Counted from the first letter of the stretch, positions 44,242 to 55,625 are shown. The stretch: 64,000 bases of DNA from Streptococcus sp. k-402 (GCF_013277515.1 NZ_VMNB01000003.1:78437-142436); one strand, 5' to 3'. A program made the numbers and translations. Notes: generated from the letters alone by a model not told the origin.

Positions 44242-47200
44242 GTGGAGAAGAAATCGCCTATGAGTCGTGTTGAACGCTCGCACCGTGAAAAAGTCACACG
44301 TTACTCAATCCGTAAATATAGTTTTGGAGCAGCCAGTGTAGCAGTTGCTGCCCTGTTCATGTTCTTGGGAAATGGAGCTGTATCAGCTAATGAGTTAAGC
44401 AAACAAGAGACATCTCTAGCAGCTCCAGGGCTAGCCTCTGAACATGAGGGACCACAAGAAGCAGAAAGTGCTTCGGTAGTAGCACCAGCTTCTGATGCCC
44501 AATCAACTCCAGCAGCACAACCAGTCGTAGAAGAACCAGCAAAACCAGCTGCACCAGAAGTAACAACTCCAGCTTTGGACAAAAAGCAACTTGAAAACTA
44601 CATTTCAGAAGTTAAATCAAAACTTTCTGCAGGTACGTATGCTAATAAAACAGAGGAGAGCCTTGCTCTTTTGAATGGTGAATTGGCTTCTGCTGAGTCT
44701 GTACTCGCTTCTGCAACTAGTCAAGATGAATTGAACGTAGCTTACAGAAACCTTGTCACTACAGTAAGCTCAAAATTAAAAAACAAACCAAAAGATTCAA
44801 AAGACGCTCCGAAAGTAGATACTACTAACGGACAACCAACTGTAGGTAAAAAAGCAGAAAACACTGAGAAAAAATCAGAATCTAACGCAATCGAAAACAC
44901 AGGTTTAAACGACCCACGTAACGATAAAGAGATTGATAAAGAGAATGCGTTTAGAGCTGAGACGACTGAGACTAAAGGCGACATTAGCTATACTCTGGAA
45001 TATTCAAATCAATCTAAAAAAGAAATCTACTTATACAATGAAGAAAATGCGGATGTTAGTATTTCTGTAAATTCAACCGCTGGAAATATTGTAAAAGCCT
45101 ATGTTAAGGGAGGAAGCGGTCAGTATTTAGATAAACGAGATATACATTCGGATCCTAAACCAGAGGAAACAGATGGTTGGGGTTGGACTTATCACTCTGT
45201 TTTAACACCAGCTCAAGGACCGGTAACAGTTCGAGTAACAGGGAAACCAAATGATAAGTTCAAAGAACTTCCTGCATATACAAAACAAGAAAACCAAGAT
45301 GCTGGATTAGGTGCTAGGTTTATGCAAATTTATGATGCAGCAGGAGGAAAGATTGAAGCAGGAGCAGGTACAAACGGAGAGGGTTATTTCAGACTAGTTG
45401 TTAAATCTCAAACATACAAATACAGCATTCAACAACCAGAAAATAACGCTAATAAAATTGCTGTTTCAGATATTAACAACTTAACGGAAAATGATATTCA
45501 GAAAATTAAAGACCAAATCAAGATTGGATATTCTACAACTAGCCAAGATGCTAGACTAGAATCTAAAAAAGGTACAACTTTAGATAATAGAGCTGAAGTT
45601 GTTGAAAACATTGAAGTAAATGGACAAAATATTGTTGTAACCTATAAAGATGGTTCAGTAGACACTACTCCAGTTGCAGATGTGGCACGTACGGATCTGG
45701 ATCCTGTAGTGGAGTTCCCGTTCTCTGATGAACCTAAACGAGAAATTTATGTGTACGGAGCAGAAGAAAACTCATTCGACATCAAAATTAAAGACGATGC
45801 GGATAAGATTAAAAGTGCGACTTTATTACAATGGGGAAGTAATCCGTTTAAACCTGTAGCAGGTGAAACAGATAAAGTCAATACACAATATGGATATACA
45901 GCTAATGTTATTTCTTCTGAAACAACAGCCACAGAAGCTAAGCCAGCAGTTATTACATACTCAGGTACCCCAGCTCCAGAAGGGTCATTTACACAAGCTA
46001 AATTAGAGGCTGCAACCAAAGGAGAGAACCCTCCAGGCGTAGCTTTAGGATGGCGTTACTTAAAAGTAGTCGATTCTGAAGGAAAAGAATTTGTAGGGTC
46101 TGGAAAAGAAACTGCTAATAACATGTCACTTAGAGTTATGCTTAAACCTCAAACTCAAAAATACGACATTCAAACACCAGCAGAAGCTGATAAAGTAGCA
46201 GTGGATAATGCATCGGAAGTAACTGAAGCAGAATTTAATAAAATCAAAGAAAAGCTTAAGATTGAGTACTCTAAAAACAATATGGATGCTCGTCTAGCTG
46301 ATAAAAAAGGTCAAGCTGTAGAAAATCAAGCAGACCGTATCGCAAGCATTAAAAAAGTTGATAACAATCTAGTTGTAACCTATAAAGATGGTTCAACAGA
46401 TACTAGACCATTGACTGATTTTGCACGTACAAACAATGCTCCAGAAGTGAAAATTCCTTACTCTGTAGACGGTAAAAAAGATGTTTACGTGTATGCGAAC
46501 GAAGATTTTGAAATTCCTATTAAATTTACAGATGATTCAGGGAAAATAGCATCTGCGACAATTAAACGTGGTGGGAATCAGGATTCGCCAGCTAAAGATG
46601 AATCTAATCCTGATGTTTTAGATAATGAGTACAATACAACAGTTGAAAAAATTTCTACTGAAACGGTAGCAACAGCAGAAAATCCTGCTATTGTAAAAAT
46701 TAAAGGTAATATTTCAAAAGATAACTCTGGAATTGCCGAGAGCAAATTCCCTAAAGAAGCAAATCAAGAACTTAAAATTGTAACTCGTTATGCAACTGCG
46801 ACAGATACAGATGGTAAAGAAATCCATAATGTTGCTAAAGGTTCTTCATATGCAACTGACCCAGGTTCATTCACTATCAAATTAAAAGCTCAAACAGCAA
46901 AATATGACATTAGAGAATTAGCTGATGCTGATAAACCGGTGGTAACAGATATCGCTCATATTCCAGAGGCTGAATTAGCTAAGCTTAAAGAAAGTCTTCC
47001 ATTAGAATACTCTAAGAAAAATGAAGATAAGAACTTAGAAGACAAAAAAGGAAAAGCAGTCGAAGCAGAAAATGCTAAGAAGGTTGTAAAAGACCTTGTT
47101 CAAGACGGTGAAAACTTAGTAGTAACATATAAAGATGGTTCTAAAGACACCATTCCTGTCGATAAAGTTGTGAAATTAGATAAACAACCAGCAATCGAGG

Positions 47201-50200
47201 AAGTAACTAACCAAGCAGATGCGAAAATTGCAGCTATTAAAGGTAATGATAACTTATCAAAAGCTGAGCAAGATAAAGCTATTGCTGATGTAGAAAAAGA
47301 TAAAGCAGCAGCATTAGAAAAAATCGCTGATGCTACAAATGCAACAGATGTAACTGCAGGTAAAGATGAAGGTACTGGTGCTGTAGCGAAAGTAAATCCA
47401 ATCGGTAAAGAAAAAGCTAAAGAAGAAATCGCTAAGACTTTGGAAGCTAAGAAGGAGGCTATTGAGAACAATGATAGCTTAACACAAGCCGAGAAGGAAA
47501 AAGCTAAAAAAGATGCTGAAGACAAGGCAGCAGCAGCCCTTGCTGAAATCGAAAAACAACCAGCAACAGCAGAAACAGCAGATGCGGCAACAGCAGCTCA
47601 AACTACTGTAAACGATAAACAAGCTGAAGGAACCAAAGAAGTTGCTAAAATCAACCCAATCGGTAAACAAGCAGCATTAGACAAAATCGATGAAGCCTTA
47701 AAAGCTAAAGAAGCAGAAATGGATGCCCGCACTGACCTAACAGAGGAAGAAAAGGCAGACGCAAAGGCAGAAGCTAAAAAATTTGCTGATGCTAAGAAAG
47801 CTGAAATCAATGCGAAAAATGATAATGCAGAAACGCCTGAAGCAGCTACACGAGAGCAAGGTGAAATCGATACAGCAGGCGATACTGGAAAAACAGAAGT
47901 AGAGGGTGTTACCAAACCTGCTGCTAAAAAACCAGAAGCTAAAACAGCGGTAGAAACTACAGCCGCTGCTAAAAAGCAAGAGATTGCTCAAGACGCAGCC
48001 TTGACTGAAGAAGCTAGAGCAAAACTTCAAGCTGAGGTAGATGCTGTTAAGAAAGCTTCGGAAGAGGCAATCGATGGTGCTAAGAAAAATGCCGATGTTG
48101 ATAACGCTAAGAAATCAGCAGAAGCAGCGATTAAAGCCATTAACTCTGCTCGTTTACCAGCGAACAAGGTAATTGCTGAAAATCCATCAGCCTTAAATGA
48201 GGATGAACGGAAAAAACTAGAAGATGCTATTAAAGCAGTAAATCCTCCGGGAACTAAGGTAGTTGTTAAGGATGATGGAAGTGCTGAAGTAACCTTACCA
48301 GGGAAGCAAGCACCTGAAACATTAAAACAAGAAGATTTAACAAAATCTGAAGCCGATTTAGAAAAAGATGGTGGTGGCAACAACATCAACCGTCCAACGG
48401 ATAAAGTGATTGTTGGAAATCCTGAAAGTTTGACAGATGCAGATAAAGAAAACATCAAAAAAGCTGTTCGTGAAGTAAACCCTAATGCTGTTGTGACAAT
48501 TGATGATAATGGTACAGTAACGGTTTCAACACCAGAAGGAAATACAGCAGGATTTACAGCCAAAGAATTGGTGCGTACTTTAGCTGATGCAGCAAATCCT
48601 GATTCAGGTAATGCAGGAGTTCGTAAGCCAGCAGATAAAAAAGTTGGACTAGCGACAGACCCGGCAGCACAAGCTGAAGTAACTGAAAAACTGAAAAAAT
48701 TAAATGGTGGCGACGAAAAAGTTAAAGCTGTTAAATATGACACAGAAGGAAATGCAACAGTAGTTCTTAAAGATGGAACAATTGCGACAATTCCAGCAGG
48801 TGACTTATTCAAGACAGAAGAAGACGCTAAGAAAGCAAACGGTGGAGATGACATCAACAAACCGAATGCCCAAACAGTTGTAGAAGATATTGCAGCATTA
48901 AGCCCAGAAGAACGTACTAAAGTAAAAGACGTGATTAAGGCAAAAGTTGAAGCAGTAAACCCAGGTGCAGTTGTAGTAGTTGACGACCAAGGAAATGCAG
49001 TTGTAACAACACCAGAAGGTAAAACAGCAGTTATTGACGCAGATGATTTAATTAAAAAACCTAATGAAACATCAACTGCCAAAGCTGGTAACAACATCAA
49101 CAACCCAGCGGACAGAGTACGTGTTGATAACAGTAAGCAATTAACAGACCCTGAACTTGCTAGAATTAAAGCAGCAGTTGAAGCAGTGAACCCAGATGCT
49201 ACAGTAGTAGTCGATGACCAAGGAAATGCGACTGTAACAACTAAAGATGGTAAAACTGCGACAATTCCAGTGGCAGATTTAGTCAAATCAGATGCTGATA
49301 AAGACAATGTAACTGGTGGAAACCAAGTAAACACTCCAGCAGATAGAGTAGTGGTAGAAAATCCAGCTGCATTAACAGAAGATGATAAAAATGCAATTAA
49401 AGCTAAAATTCAAGCAGTAAACCCAGGTGCTGACGTAGTATTTGACGAAAAAGGAAATGCAACAGTAACAACACCAGCAGGAAAAACAGCAACAATTCCA
49501 GCAAGCGATTTAGTAAAACCTAAAGCTGACTTAGCTGATCCAGCGAAACAAGATGCTGTAAACAAACCAGCAGATAAAGTAGTAGTTGTTCCAGAATTAG
49601 AAGCAGCTGATAAAGATTTACCACAAGAAGCTAAAGACGCTATTAAAGCAGCAGTTGAAGCAGTAAATCCAGATTCTACTGTAGTAGTTGATGACAAAGG
49701 AAATGCAACAGTAACAACACCAGAAGGTAAAACTGTCGTTATTCCAAAAGCTGACTTAGTGAAGAAAGAAGCTGACAAAGAAACTGCTAAAGCAGGAAAC
49801 AACATCAACAAACCAGCAGACAAAGTAGTTGCTAATAAAGATGCCTTAACTCCTGAAAATATCGCAGCAATCAAGGCTAAAGTTCAAGCAGTAAATCCAG
49901 ATGCAACAGTAGTAGTTGATGCAAAAGGAAATACAACAGTAGTTACACCAGACGGTAAGACAGCAACAATTCCAGTAACTGACTTAGTGAAATCTCCAGA
50001 AGAAGCTAAAGATGAAAAAGCAGGAAACAACGTCAACAAACCAGCCGATAAAGTAGCAGCAACAAAAGCTGATTTAGCTGATGATGCGAAGAAAGCAGAC
50101 GTTAAAGCTAAAATCAAAGCGGCTGTAGAAGCAGTGAATCCAGAAGGTTCAAAAGTATTCGTAGACGACCAAGGAAATGCGACTGTAACAACTCCAGATG

Positions 50201-53200
50201 GTAAAACAGCGACAATCCCTGTTGAAGATCTTATCAAAGATACAACTCAACCAAATGCAGGAAACAAAGTAAACACTCCAGCAACTAAGGTTGTTGTAAC
50301 AGATCCTGCTAATATCAAGGCTGATGAAGATAAGATTAGAGCAGAAATCCTTAAAGTGAATCCAGGTGCAACAGTTGTATTTGACGAAAAAGGAAACGCA
50401 ACAGTAACAACGAAAGATGGAGCTGTGGCAACAATTCCAGCATCTGATTTAGCAAAAGATGCAGCTGACTTAAGGAACCCAGACAAGCAAGATGCAGTTA
50501 AGAAACCAGCAGATAAAACACTTGTTAAGAAAGCAGGTAAATTAACTCCAGCTGAAAAAGATGCAATCAAAGCAGAAATCGCTAAGGTAAATAGAGATCC
50601 GAAGACAACTATCGTAGTTGATGACGAAGGAAATGCAACAGTAACAACTCCAGAAGGAAAAACTGTAGTAATCGCCAAAGAAGACTTAGTGAAATCTCCA
50701 CAAGAAGTTGATGGTGCAAAAGCAGGAAATAACATCAACAAGCCAGCGGATAAAGTAGCAGCAGCGGCGGCAGATTTAGTTGGACCGAATAAAGATGAAG
50801 TTAAAGCTAAAATCCAAAAAGCGGTTGAAGCAGTAAACCCAGGTGCTACTGTCTTTGTTGATGACCAAGGAAACGCAACAGTAACGACTCCAGAAGGAAA
50901 CACAGCAACGATTTCTGTAGATGATTTATTGAAAGATCCAGCAGTTAAAGAAACTCCATCAGCAGGAAACAAAGTAAACACTCCAGCAGAAAGAACAGTA
51001 GTAGCAAATCCAGCTGAATTAACTGATGCTGAAAAAGCTAAGATTACTGCAGCGATTCAAGCGGTAAACCCTGAAGGGACTAAAGTCGTATTTGACGAAG
51101 CAGGAAACGCAACAGTAACAGTACCAAATCAAGACGGTACTACAGCTACAGCGACAATCCCTGTAAGTGACTTAGTGAAATCAAATGCTAAAGAAGACTT
51201 GGAAAATGCAGCGAAACAAGATGCGGTTAAGAAACCTATCGATCAAACAGTAGTTGCTGATAAAGATGCATTAACTAAAGCAGATTTAGACGCTATTAAA
51301 GCTAAGGTTCAAGAAGTTAACCCAGATGCAACTGTAGTAGTTGATGCAAAAGGAAACGCAACAGTAACAACACCAGCAGGAAAAACAGCAGTAATTCCAG
51401 CGGATGATTTAGTGAAAACTGATGATGAAGTATTAAGCGATCCAAAAGCAGGTAACGTTATTAACAAACCAGCAGATCGAGTGTTTGTTAAAGATGGACA
51501 AATCACGGATGATGTTAAAGCGAAAATCGCTGCTAAAGTTCAACGTATAAATCCAGGAGCAACAGTATTCGTAGATGAAAATGGAAATGCGACAGTAACA
51601 ACACCAGAAGGTAAAACTGCAACAATTCCAGTAGCTGATTTAACGAAGACTGACGCTGATAAAGCTAAAGTGAATGCAGGAAATAAAATCAATTCACCAG
51701 CAGACAGAGTGTTAGTGAAAGATAGAGATAAATTAACAGCGGAAGATATTCAAGAAATTGAGAAAAACATCTTAGAAGTTAACCCAGGAGCAACAGTAGT
51801 ATTTGACGCAAAAGGAAATGCGACTGTTAAGAATGCAAATGGAGACATCGCAACAATCCCTGTAGAAGCTTTAGCGAAACCAAAAGCAGATCTATTAAAA
51901 CCTGAGAAACAAGATTTAATTAAGAAACCTGTTGATAAGGTATTAGTAACAGATCCAGCTAACGTGGATAAAGAAGCTATTAAGAAAGCTGTTGAGGAAG
52001 TGAACCCAGGTTCAACGGTTGTTGTTGATGACAATGGAAATGCAACGATAACTACAGAAGATGGTAGAAGCTTTGTAATTCCAGCAAAAGATTTAGTGAA
52101 AACTCCAGAAGAATCTAAAAATGCAAAAGCAGGAAACAACATTAACAAACCAGCTGATAAAGTAGTAGTAGCTGATCCAACTAAACCATTATCTCCAGAA
52201 GAGAAAAAAGCGATTGAAGCTAAGATTAAAGAAGTAAATCCAGATGCAAAAGCGATCTTCGTAGATGATAAAGGAAATGCAACGGTAACTATAGAAGATA
52301 AAGATGGTAATACGGAAACAGCAACAATTCCAGCGGCAGATTTAGTAACAAGTCCAGAAGAAGCTAAACAACCAAATGCAGGAAACAAAGTTAACACACC
52401 AGCAGATAAAGTAGTTGTAAGCGATCCAGATCATTTATCAGACCAAGATAAAGCTAAGATTACAGAAGCAATCAAAGCAGTAAATCCAGAAGCTAAGGTG
52501 GCATTTGACGATAAAGGAAATGCAACGGTAACAACTAAAGATGGAGAAGTTGCAACAATTCCAGCTACTGATTTAGTGAAAACAGCAGAAGAAGCAGCTA
52601 AACCAAATGCAGGAAACAATGTCAATACACCAGCTGATAAAGTAGCGGTTGATTCTACTAAACCATTAACGGAAGATGAGAAAAAAGCAATCGCAGCTAA
52701 AGTAGCAGAAGTTAACCCGGGTGCAACTGTAGCAGTAGATGACAAAGGAAACGCAACAGTAACAGTGAATGGTAAGACAGCGGTCATTCCAGCGGCGGCA
52801 TTAACTAAGACAGCAGATTCAGCTAAAGAACCAAACGCAGGAAACGACGTAGTTAAACCAGCTGACAAGACAGTTGTAGAAGATCCAGAATCATTAACAA
52901 AAGATGAGCAAGATGCAATCGCAGCTAAAGTTAAATCTGTGAATCCAGAAGCTAAAACTGTAGTTGTTGATGACCAAGGAAATGCAACAGTAACAACTAA
53001 AGATGGTAAGACAGTGGTTATCCCAGCGAAAGATTTAGTGAAAACAGCAGCAGAAGCCGCTAAGCCAAACGCAGGAAACGATGTCAACACACCAGCAGAT
53101 AAGACAGTCTTGGATCCAAATGACTTAGAAGCATCTAAGAAAGCAATCGAAGACAAGGTTAAAGCTGTAAATCCAGGAGCAACTGTAGTTGTAGATGACC

Positions 53201-55518
53201 AAGGAAACGCAACAGTAACAACTAAAGATGGTAAAGTAGCAGTCATTCCAGCATCAGACTTAACTAAGACAGCAGATTCAGCTAAAGAGCCAAACGCAGG
53301 AAACGACGTAGTTAAACCAGCCGATAAGACTGTGGTAGCAAATCCAGAATCGTTAACAAAAGACGAAAAAGATGCAATTGCAGCTAAAGTTAAAGCAGTA
53401 AATCCAGATGCGACTGTAGTAGTAGACGACCAAGGAAATGCAACAGTTACACCTAAAGATGGAAAACCAGTTGTAATTCCAGCATCAGACTTAACTAAGA
53501 CAGCATCAGACGCAGCTAAACCAAACGCAGGAAACGACATCGTTAAACCAGCAGATAAGACTGTAGTAGCAAATCCAGACTCATTAACAAAAGACGAAAA
53601 AGATGCAATTGTTGCTAAAGTTAAAGCAGTAAATCCAGGTGCTGAAGTTGTAGTGGACGACCAAGGAAACGCAACAGTAACAGTAAATGGTAAGACAGCG
53701 GTCATTCCAGCGGCAGACTTAACGAAGAATGCAGATGCAGAAAAGGCACCAAAAGCAGGAAATGACATTGTTAAACCAGCTTCTAAGACAAAAGTTGCAA
53801 ATCCAGACTCATTAACAAAAGATGAGAAAGAAGCAATTGCAGCTAAAGTAGCAGCCGTCAATCCAGGTTCAACTGTAGTAGTAGACGACCAAGGAAATGC
53901 AACAGTAACTCTTCCAAACGGAAATACAGCAGTTATCCCAGCATCAGATTTAACAAAATCTGAAAAAGATGCAAATGCTAAAGACAATGCAGTTACACCA
54001 GCCTCTAAGACAAAAGTCGCAAATCCAAATGCCTTAACTGAAGCTGAGAAGAAAGCCATCGAAGACAAAGTTAAAGCAGCAAATCCAGGCGCAACTGTAG
54101 TAGTAGACGACAAAGGAAATGCAACAGTAGTGAAAGATGGTAATGTTTCAGTTATCCCATCAACAGACTTAGTTAAAGTAGAAGACGATGCTAATAAAGC
54201 TAATGGTGGTAACGATGCGAACACACCAGCAGCTAAGACTGTAGTAGCAGATTCAACTAAACTTACAGACAAAGAGAAAGAAGCTGTTAAGAAAGCTGTT
54301 GAAGCAGTCAACCCAGATTCAACTGTAGTCGTAGACGATAAAGGAGACGCAACAGTAACCAAAGGTGACGGAACAGTTCTTAACATCCCAGCTTCAGACT
54401 TAGTCATCCCAGCAGAAAAATTAGCTGACGAAGCTAAGAACGCTAAAGTGAAAACACCAGCTATCCGTACATTAGTTGGAAATAAAGAAAACTTAACAAA
54501 AGACGAAAAAGACGCTGTTAAGAAAGCAATTGAAGCAGTTAACCCAGGTGCAACTGTAGTAGTAGACGATAAAGGAAACGCAACAGTAACAATGCCAGAC
54601 GGTTCTACAGCAACAATTTCTAAAGAACAACTAGTGAAGAATGCAGAAGAAGCGAAAGCTAAAAACGGTGGTAATAATCTTGATTTCGACTTGAGTAAAG
54701 TAACGGTAGCAAACCTTGCTAATATTACTCCTAAAGAAAAAGAGAAATTCCAATTCATGGTTTTAGATCTTATTAACTCTAAAGATGAATTTGATCTTGA
54801 TGCCTTCTTGAAAGAAACAGATGCACAAGGAAATACAGTTTATACTTCAAAAGATTCTAACGTAACAATTACAATCGATAAAGATGGTAATATGAAAGTT
54901 ACTAAAGATGGTAAGACTGATTTAGTGGTTAACATTGACGAAGAAGGAAATGTAACGATTGTTACAAAAGAAGGTCAAGTATTAGCAATTCCAAGAGATG
55001 ATGCATTCAAACAACGTCCTTATGTACCATCAAATGGTGGAGGTAATAACGGAGCTACTAACACTGACGCAAAAGCAGATAAAGCGAAGTTGGAAGGTGC
55101 TATCCATCAATTAGATGAATTGTTCATCCAAGAATCGGCTAAGCTTGATGCAGAAACTGCAAAAGAAGCGAATGACTTATTAGCAGACGCTAAGAAAGTA
55201 TTTGCTAATGCAGACGCAACTCAAGCAGAAGTGGATGCAATGGTTAAACGTATCGAAGACTTTATGGCGAAAGTTGCTCCATCAACTGACCCTACAAGCC
55301 CAGCTAAGGACCAAGCTGCTCAAACATCAGATGTAACTCCAGCTACTGCTCAAGCAGCAAATGCCAACCAAGCAGCAACAAACGCGCGTAAAGCAACTAA
55401 AGAATTGCCAAATACAGGTACAGCAGATTCTACTGTAGCTATGGTAGCCGCTGCCGCAAGTGCCTTACTTGGTCTTGGTCTTGCAGGCCGTCGTCGTAAA
55501 GAAGACGAAGAAGCTTAA
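44242..55518 (+). CDS. Giant LPNTG-anchored repeat adhesin (3758 residues)
   Basis: A fibrillar cell-wall protein. It has a YSIRK signal (RYSIRKYSFGAASVAV, cleavage near VSANE), a helical FIVAR-like stretch (about 110-175), and three related beta-rich modules starting near residues 259, 498 and 745 (KKEIYLYNEE, KREIYVYGAEE, KKDVYVYANED). Then come three DUF1542-like helical modules (about 985-1215), 28 repeats of about 78 residues (1304-3478), a divergent last module and a helical pre-anchor region. The sortase motif LPNTG is at 3722-3726 with a hydrophobic segment and RRRKEDEEA tail. Each repeat reads roughly KPADKVVV..LT..EK.AI.AKV.AVNPGATVVVDD.GNATVTT.DGKTA.IPA.DLV. This recalls Rib-like modules, though I would not claim the family. 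The start is GTG after AAGGAG. The ligand is unknown. Confidence 0.88.
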   Translation: MEKKSPMSRVERSHREKVTRYSIRKYSFGAASVAVAALFMFLGNGAVSANELSKQETSLAAPGLASEHEGPQEAESASVVAPASDAQSTPAAQPVVEEPAKPAAPEVTTPALDKKQLENYISEVKSKLSAGTYANKTEESLALLNGELASAESVLASATSQDELNVAYRNLVTTVSSKLKNKPKDSKDAPKVDTTNGQPTVGKKAENTEKKSESNAIENTGLNDPRNDKEIDKENAFRAETTETKGDISYTLEYSNQSKKEIYLYNEENADVSISVNSTAGNIVKAYVKGGSGQYLDKRDIHSDPKPEETDGWGWTYHSVLTPAQGPVTVRVTGKPNDKFKELPAYTKQENQDAGLGARFMQIYDAAGGKIEAGAGTNGEGYFRLVVKSQTYKYSIQQPENNANKIAVSDINNLTENDIQKIKDQIKIGYSTTSQDARLESKKGTTLDNRAEVVENIEVNGQNIVVTYKDGSVDTTPVADVARTDLDPVVEFPFSDEPKREIYVYGAEENSFDIKIKDDADKIKSATLLQWGSNPFKPVAGETDKVNTQYGYTANVISSETTATEAKPAVITYSGTPAPEGSFTQAKLEAATKGENPPGVALGWRYLKVVDSEGKEFVGSGKETANNMSLRVMLKPQTQKYDIQTPAEADKVAVDNASEVTEAEFNKIKEKLKIEYSKNNMDARLADKKGQAVENQADRIASIKKVDNNLVVTYKDGSTDTRPLTDFARTNNAPEVKIPYSVDGKKDVYVYANEDFEIPIKFTDDSGKIASATIKRGGNQDSPAKDESNPDVLDNEYNTTVEKISTETVATAENPAIVKIKGNISKDNSGIAESKFPKEANQELKIVTRYATATDTDGKEIHNVAKGSSYATDPGSFTIKLKAQTAKYDIRELADADKPVVTDIAHIPEAELAKLKESLPLEYSKKNEDKNLEDKKGKAVEAENAKKVVKDLVQDGENLVVTYKDGSKDTIPVDKVVKLDKQPAIEEVTNQADAKIAAIKGNDNLSKAEQDKAIADVEKDKAAALEKIADATNATDVTAGKDEGTGAVAKVNPIGKEKAKEEIAKTLEAKKEAIENNDSLTQAEKEKAKKDAEDKAAAALAEIEKQPATAETADAATAAQTTVNDKQAEGTKEVAKINPIGKQAALDKIDEALKAKEAEMDARTDLTEEEKADAKAEAKKFADAKKAEINAKNDNAETPEAATREQGEIDTAGDTGKTEVEGVTKPAAKKPEAKTAVETTAAAKKQEIAQDAALTEEARAKLQAEVDAVKKASEEAIDGAKKNADVDNAKKSAEAAIKAINSARLPANKVIAENPSALNEDERKKLEDAIKAVNPPGTKVVVKDDGSAEVTLPGKQAPETLKQEDLTKSEADLEKDGGGNNINRPTDKVIVGNPESLTDADKENIKKAVREVNPNAVVTIDDNGTVTVSTPEGNTAGFTAKELVRTLADAANPDSGNAGVRKPADKKVGLATDPAAQAEVTEKLKKLNGGDEKVKAVKYDTEGNATVVLKDGTIATIPAGDLFKTEEDAKKANGGDDINKPNAQTVVEDIAALSPEERTKVKDVIKAKVEAVNPGAVVVVDDQGNAVVTTPEGKTAVIDADDLIKKPNETSTAKAGNNINNPADRVRVDNSKQLTDPELARIKAAVEAVNPDATVVVDDQGNATVTTKDGKTATIPVADLVKSDADKDNVTGGNQVNTPADRVVVENPAALTEDDKNAIKAKIQAVNPGADVVFDEKGNATVTTPAGKTATIPASDLVKPKADLADPAKQDAVNKPADKVVVVPELEAADKDLPQEAKDAIKAAVEAVNPDSTVVVDDKGNATVTTPEGKTVVIPKADLVKKEADKETAKAGNNINKPADKVVANKDALTPENIAAIKAKVQAVNPDATVVVDAKGNTTVVTPDGKTATIPVTDLVKSPEEAKDEKAGNNVNKPADKVAATKADLADDAKKADVKAKIKAAVEAVNPEGSKVFVDDQGNATVTTPDGKTATIPVEDLIKDTTQPNAGNKVNTPATKVVVTDPANIKADEDKIRAEILKVNPGATVVFDEKGNATVTTKDGAVATIPASDLAKDAADLRNPDKQDAVKKPADKTLVKKAGKLTPAEKDAIKAEIAKVNRDPKTTIVVDDEGNATVTTPEGKTVVIAKEDLVKSPQEVDGAKAGNNINKPADKVAAAAADLVGPNKDEVKAKIQKAVEAVNPGATVFVDDQGNATVTTPEGNTATISVDDLLKDPAVKETPSAGNKVNTPAERTVVANPAELTDAEKAKITAAIQAVNPEGTKVVFDEAGNATVTVPNQDGTTATATIPVSDLVKSNAKEDLENAAKQDAVKKPIDQTVVADKDALTKADLDAIKAKVQEVNPDATVVVDAKGNATVTTPAGKTAVIPADDLVKTDDEVLSDPKAGNVINKPADRVFVKDGQITDDVKAKIAAKVQRINPGATVFVDENGNATVTTPEGKTATIPVADLTKTDADKAKVNAGNKINSPADRVLVKDRDKLTAEDIQEIEKNILEVNPGATVVFDAKGNATVKNANGDIATIPVEALAKPKADLLKPEKQDLIKKPVDKVLVTDPANVDKEAIKKAVEEVNPGSTVVVDDNGNATITTEDGRSFVIPAKDLVKTPEESKNAKAGNNINKPADKVVVADPTKPLSPEEKKAIEAKIKEVNPDAKAIFVDDKGNATVTIEDKDGNTETATIPAADLVTSPEEAKQPNAGNKVNTPADKVVVSDPDHLSDQDKAKITEAIKAVNPEAKVAFDDKGNATVTTKDGEVATIPATDLVKTAEEAAKPNAGNNVNTPADKVAVDSTKPLTEDEKKAIAAKVAEVNPGATVAVDDKGNATVTVNGKTAVIPAAALTKTADSAKEPNAGNDVVKPADKTVVEDPESLTKDEQDAIAAKVKSVNPEAKTVVVDDQGNATVTTKDGKTVVIPAKDLVKTAAEAAKPNAGNDVNTPADKTVLDPNDLEASKKAIEDKVKAVNPGATVVVDDQGNATVTTKDGKVAVIPASDLTKTADSAKEPNAGNDVVKPADKTVVANPESLTKDEKDAIAAKVKAVNPDATVVVDDQGNATVTPKDGKPVVIPASDLTKTASDAAKPNAGNDIVKPADKTVVANPDSLTKDEKDAIVAKVKAVNPGAEVVVDDQGNATVTVNGKTAVIPAADLTKNADAEKAPKAGNDIVKPASKTKVANPDSLTKDEKEAIAAKVAAVNPGSTVVVDDQGNATVTLPNGNTAVIPASDLTKSEKDANAKDNAVTPASKTKVANPNALTEAEKKAIEDKVKAANPGATVVVDDKGNATVVKDGNVSVIPSTDLVKVEDDANKANGGNDANTPAAKTVVADSTKLTDKEKEAVKKAVEAVNPDSTVVVDDKGDATVTKGDGTVLNIPASDLVIPAEKLADEAKNAKVKTPAIRTLVGNKENLTKDEKDAVKKAIEAVNPGATVVVDDKGNATVTMPDGSTATISKEQLVKNAEEAKAKNGGNNLDFDLSKVTVANLANITPKEKEKFQFMVLDLINSKDEFDLDAFLKETDAQGNTVYTSKDSNVTITIDKDGNMKVTKDGKTDLVVNIDEEGNVTIVTKEGQVLAIPRDDAFKQRPYVPSNGGGNNGATNTDAKADKAKLEGAIHQLDELFIQESAKLDAETAKEANDLLADAKKVFANADATQAEVDAMVKRIEDFMAKVAPSTDPTSPAKDQAAQTSDVTPATAQAANANQAATNARKATKELPNTGTADSTVAMVAAAASALLGLGLAGRRRKEDEEA
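48151..54680 (+). repeat. 28 tandem units of about 78 codons in the giant adhesin
   Basis: I count 28 units by the AVNP...VDDxGNATV core. The first three (from RLPANKVIAENP) are the most diverged. Units 19-25 are the most alike at DNA level, suggesting recent expansion there. Some spacers end in KAGNNIN or NAGNDVV and others in KQDAV, so at least two linker types alternate. Confidence 0.85.
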
Positions 55519-55589
55519 TTGGTAGATTGTTTGATAAACATCAAATAATAAATCCGATTTTCAAAGCTTAAATAAGTACCTCTCATAAG

Positions 55590-55625
55590 AAAATCTCCTA
55601 GCAGGAAAGTCTGCTAGGAGATTTT
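55590..55625. terminator. Bidirectional terminator between the adhesin and GH92 genes
   Basis: AAAATCTCCTAGCAG, loop GAAAGT, CTGCTAGGAGATTTT: a perfect 15-bp stem with T-runs on both strands between convergent genes. Confidence 0.9.

Noticed and set aside
48027..54758. Very long open frames on the minus strand opposite the giant adhesin (for example 435 and 775 codons)
   Set aside because: They are mirror images of the repeat codon usage of the plus-strand gene (low-complexity Ser/Thr/Ala/Phe strings repeated at the same period), with no ribosome sites or family features.
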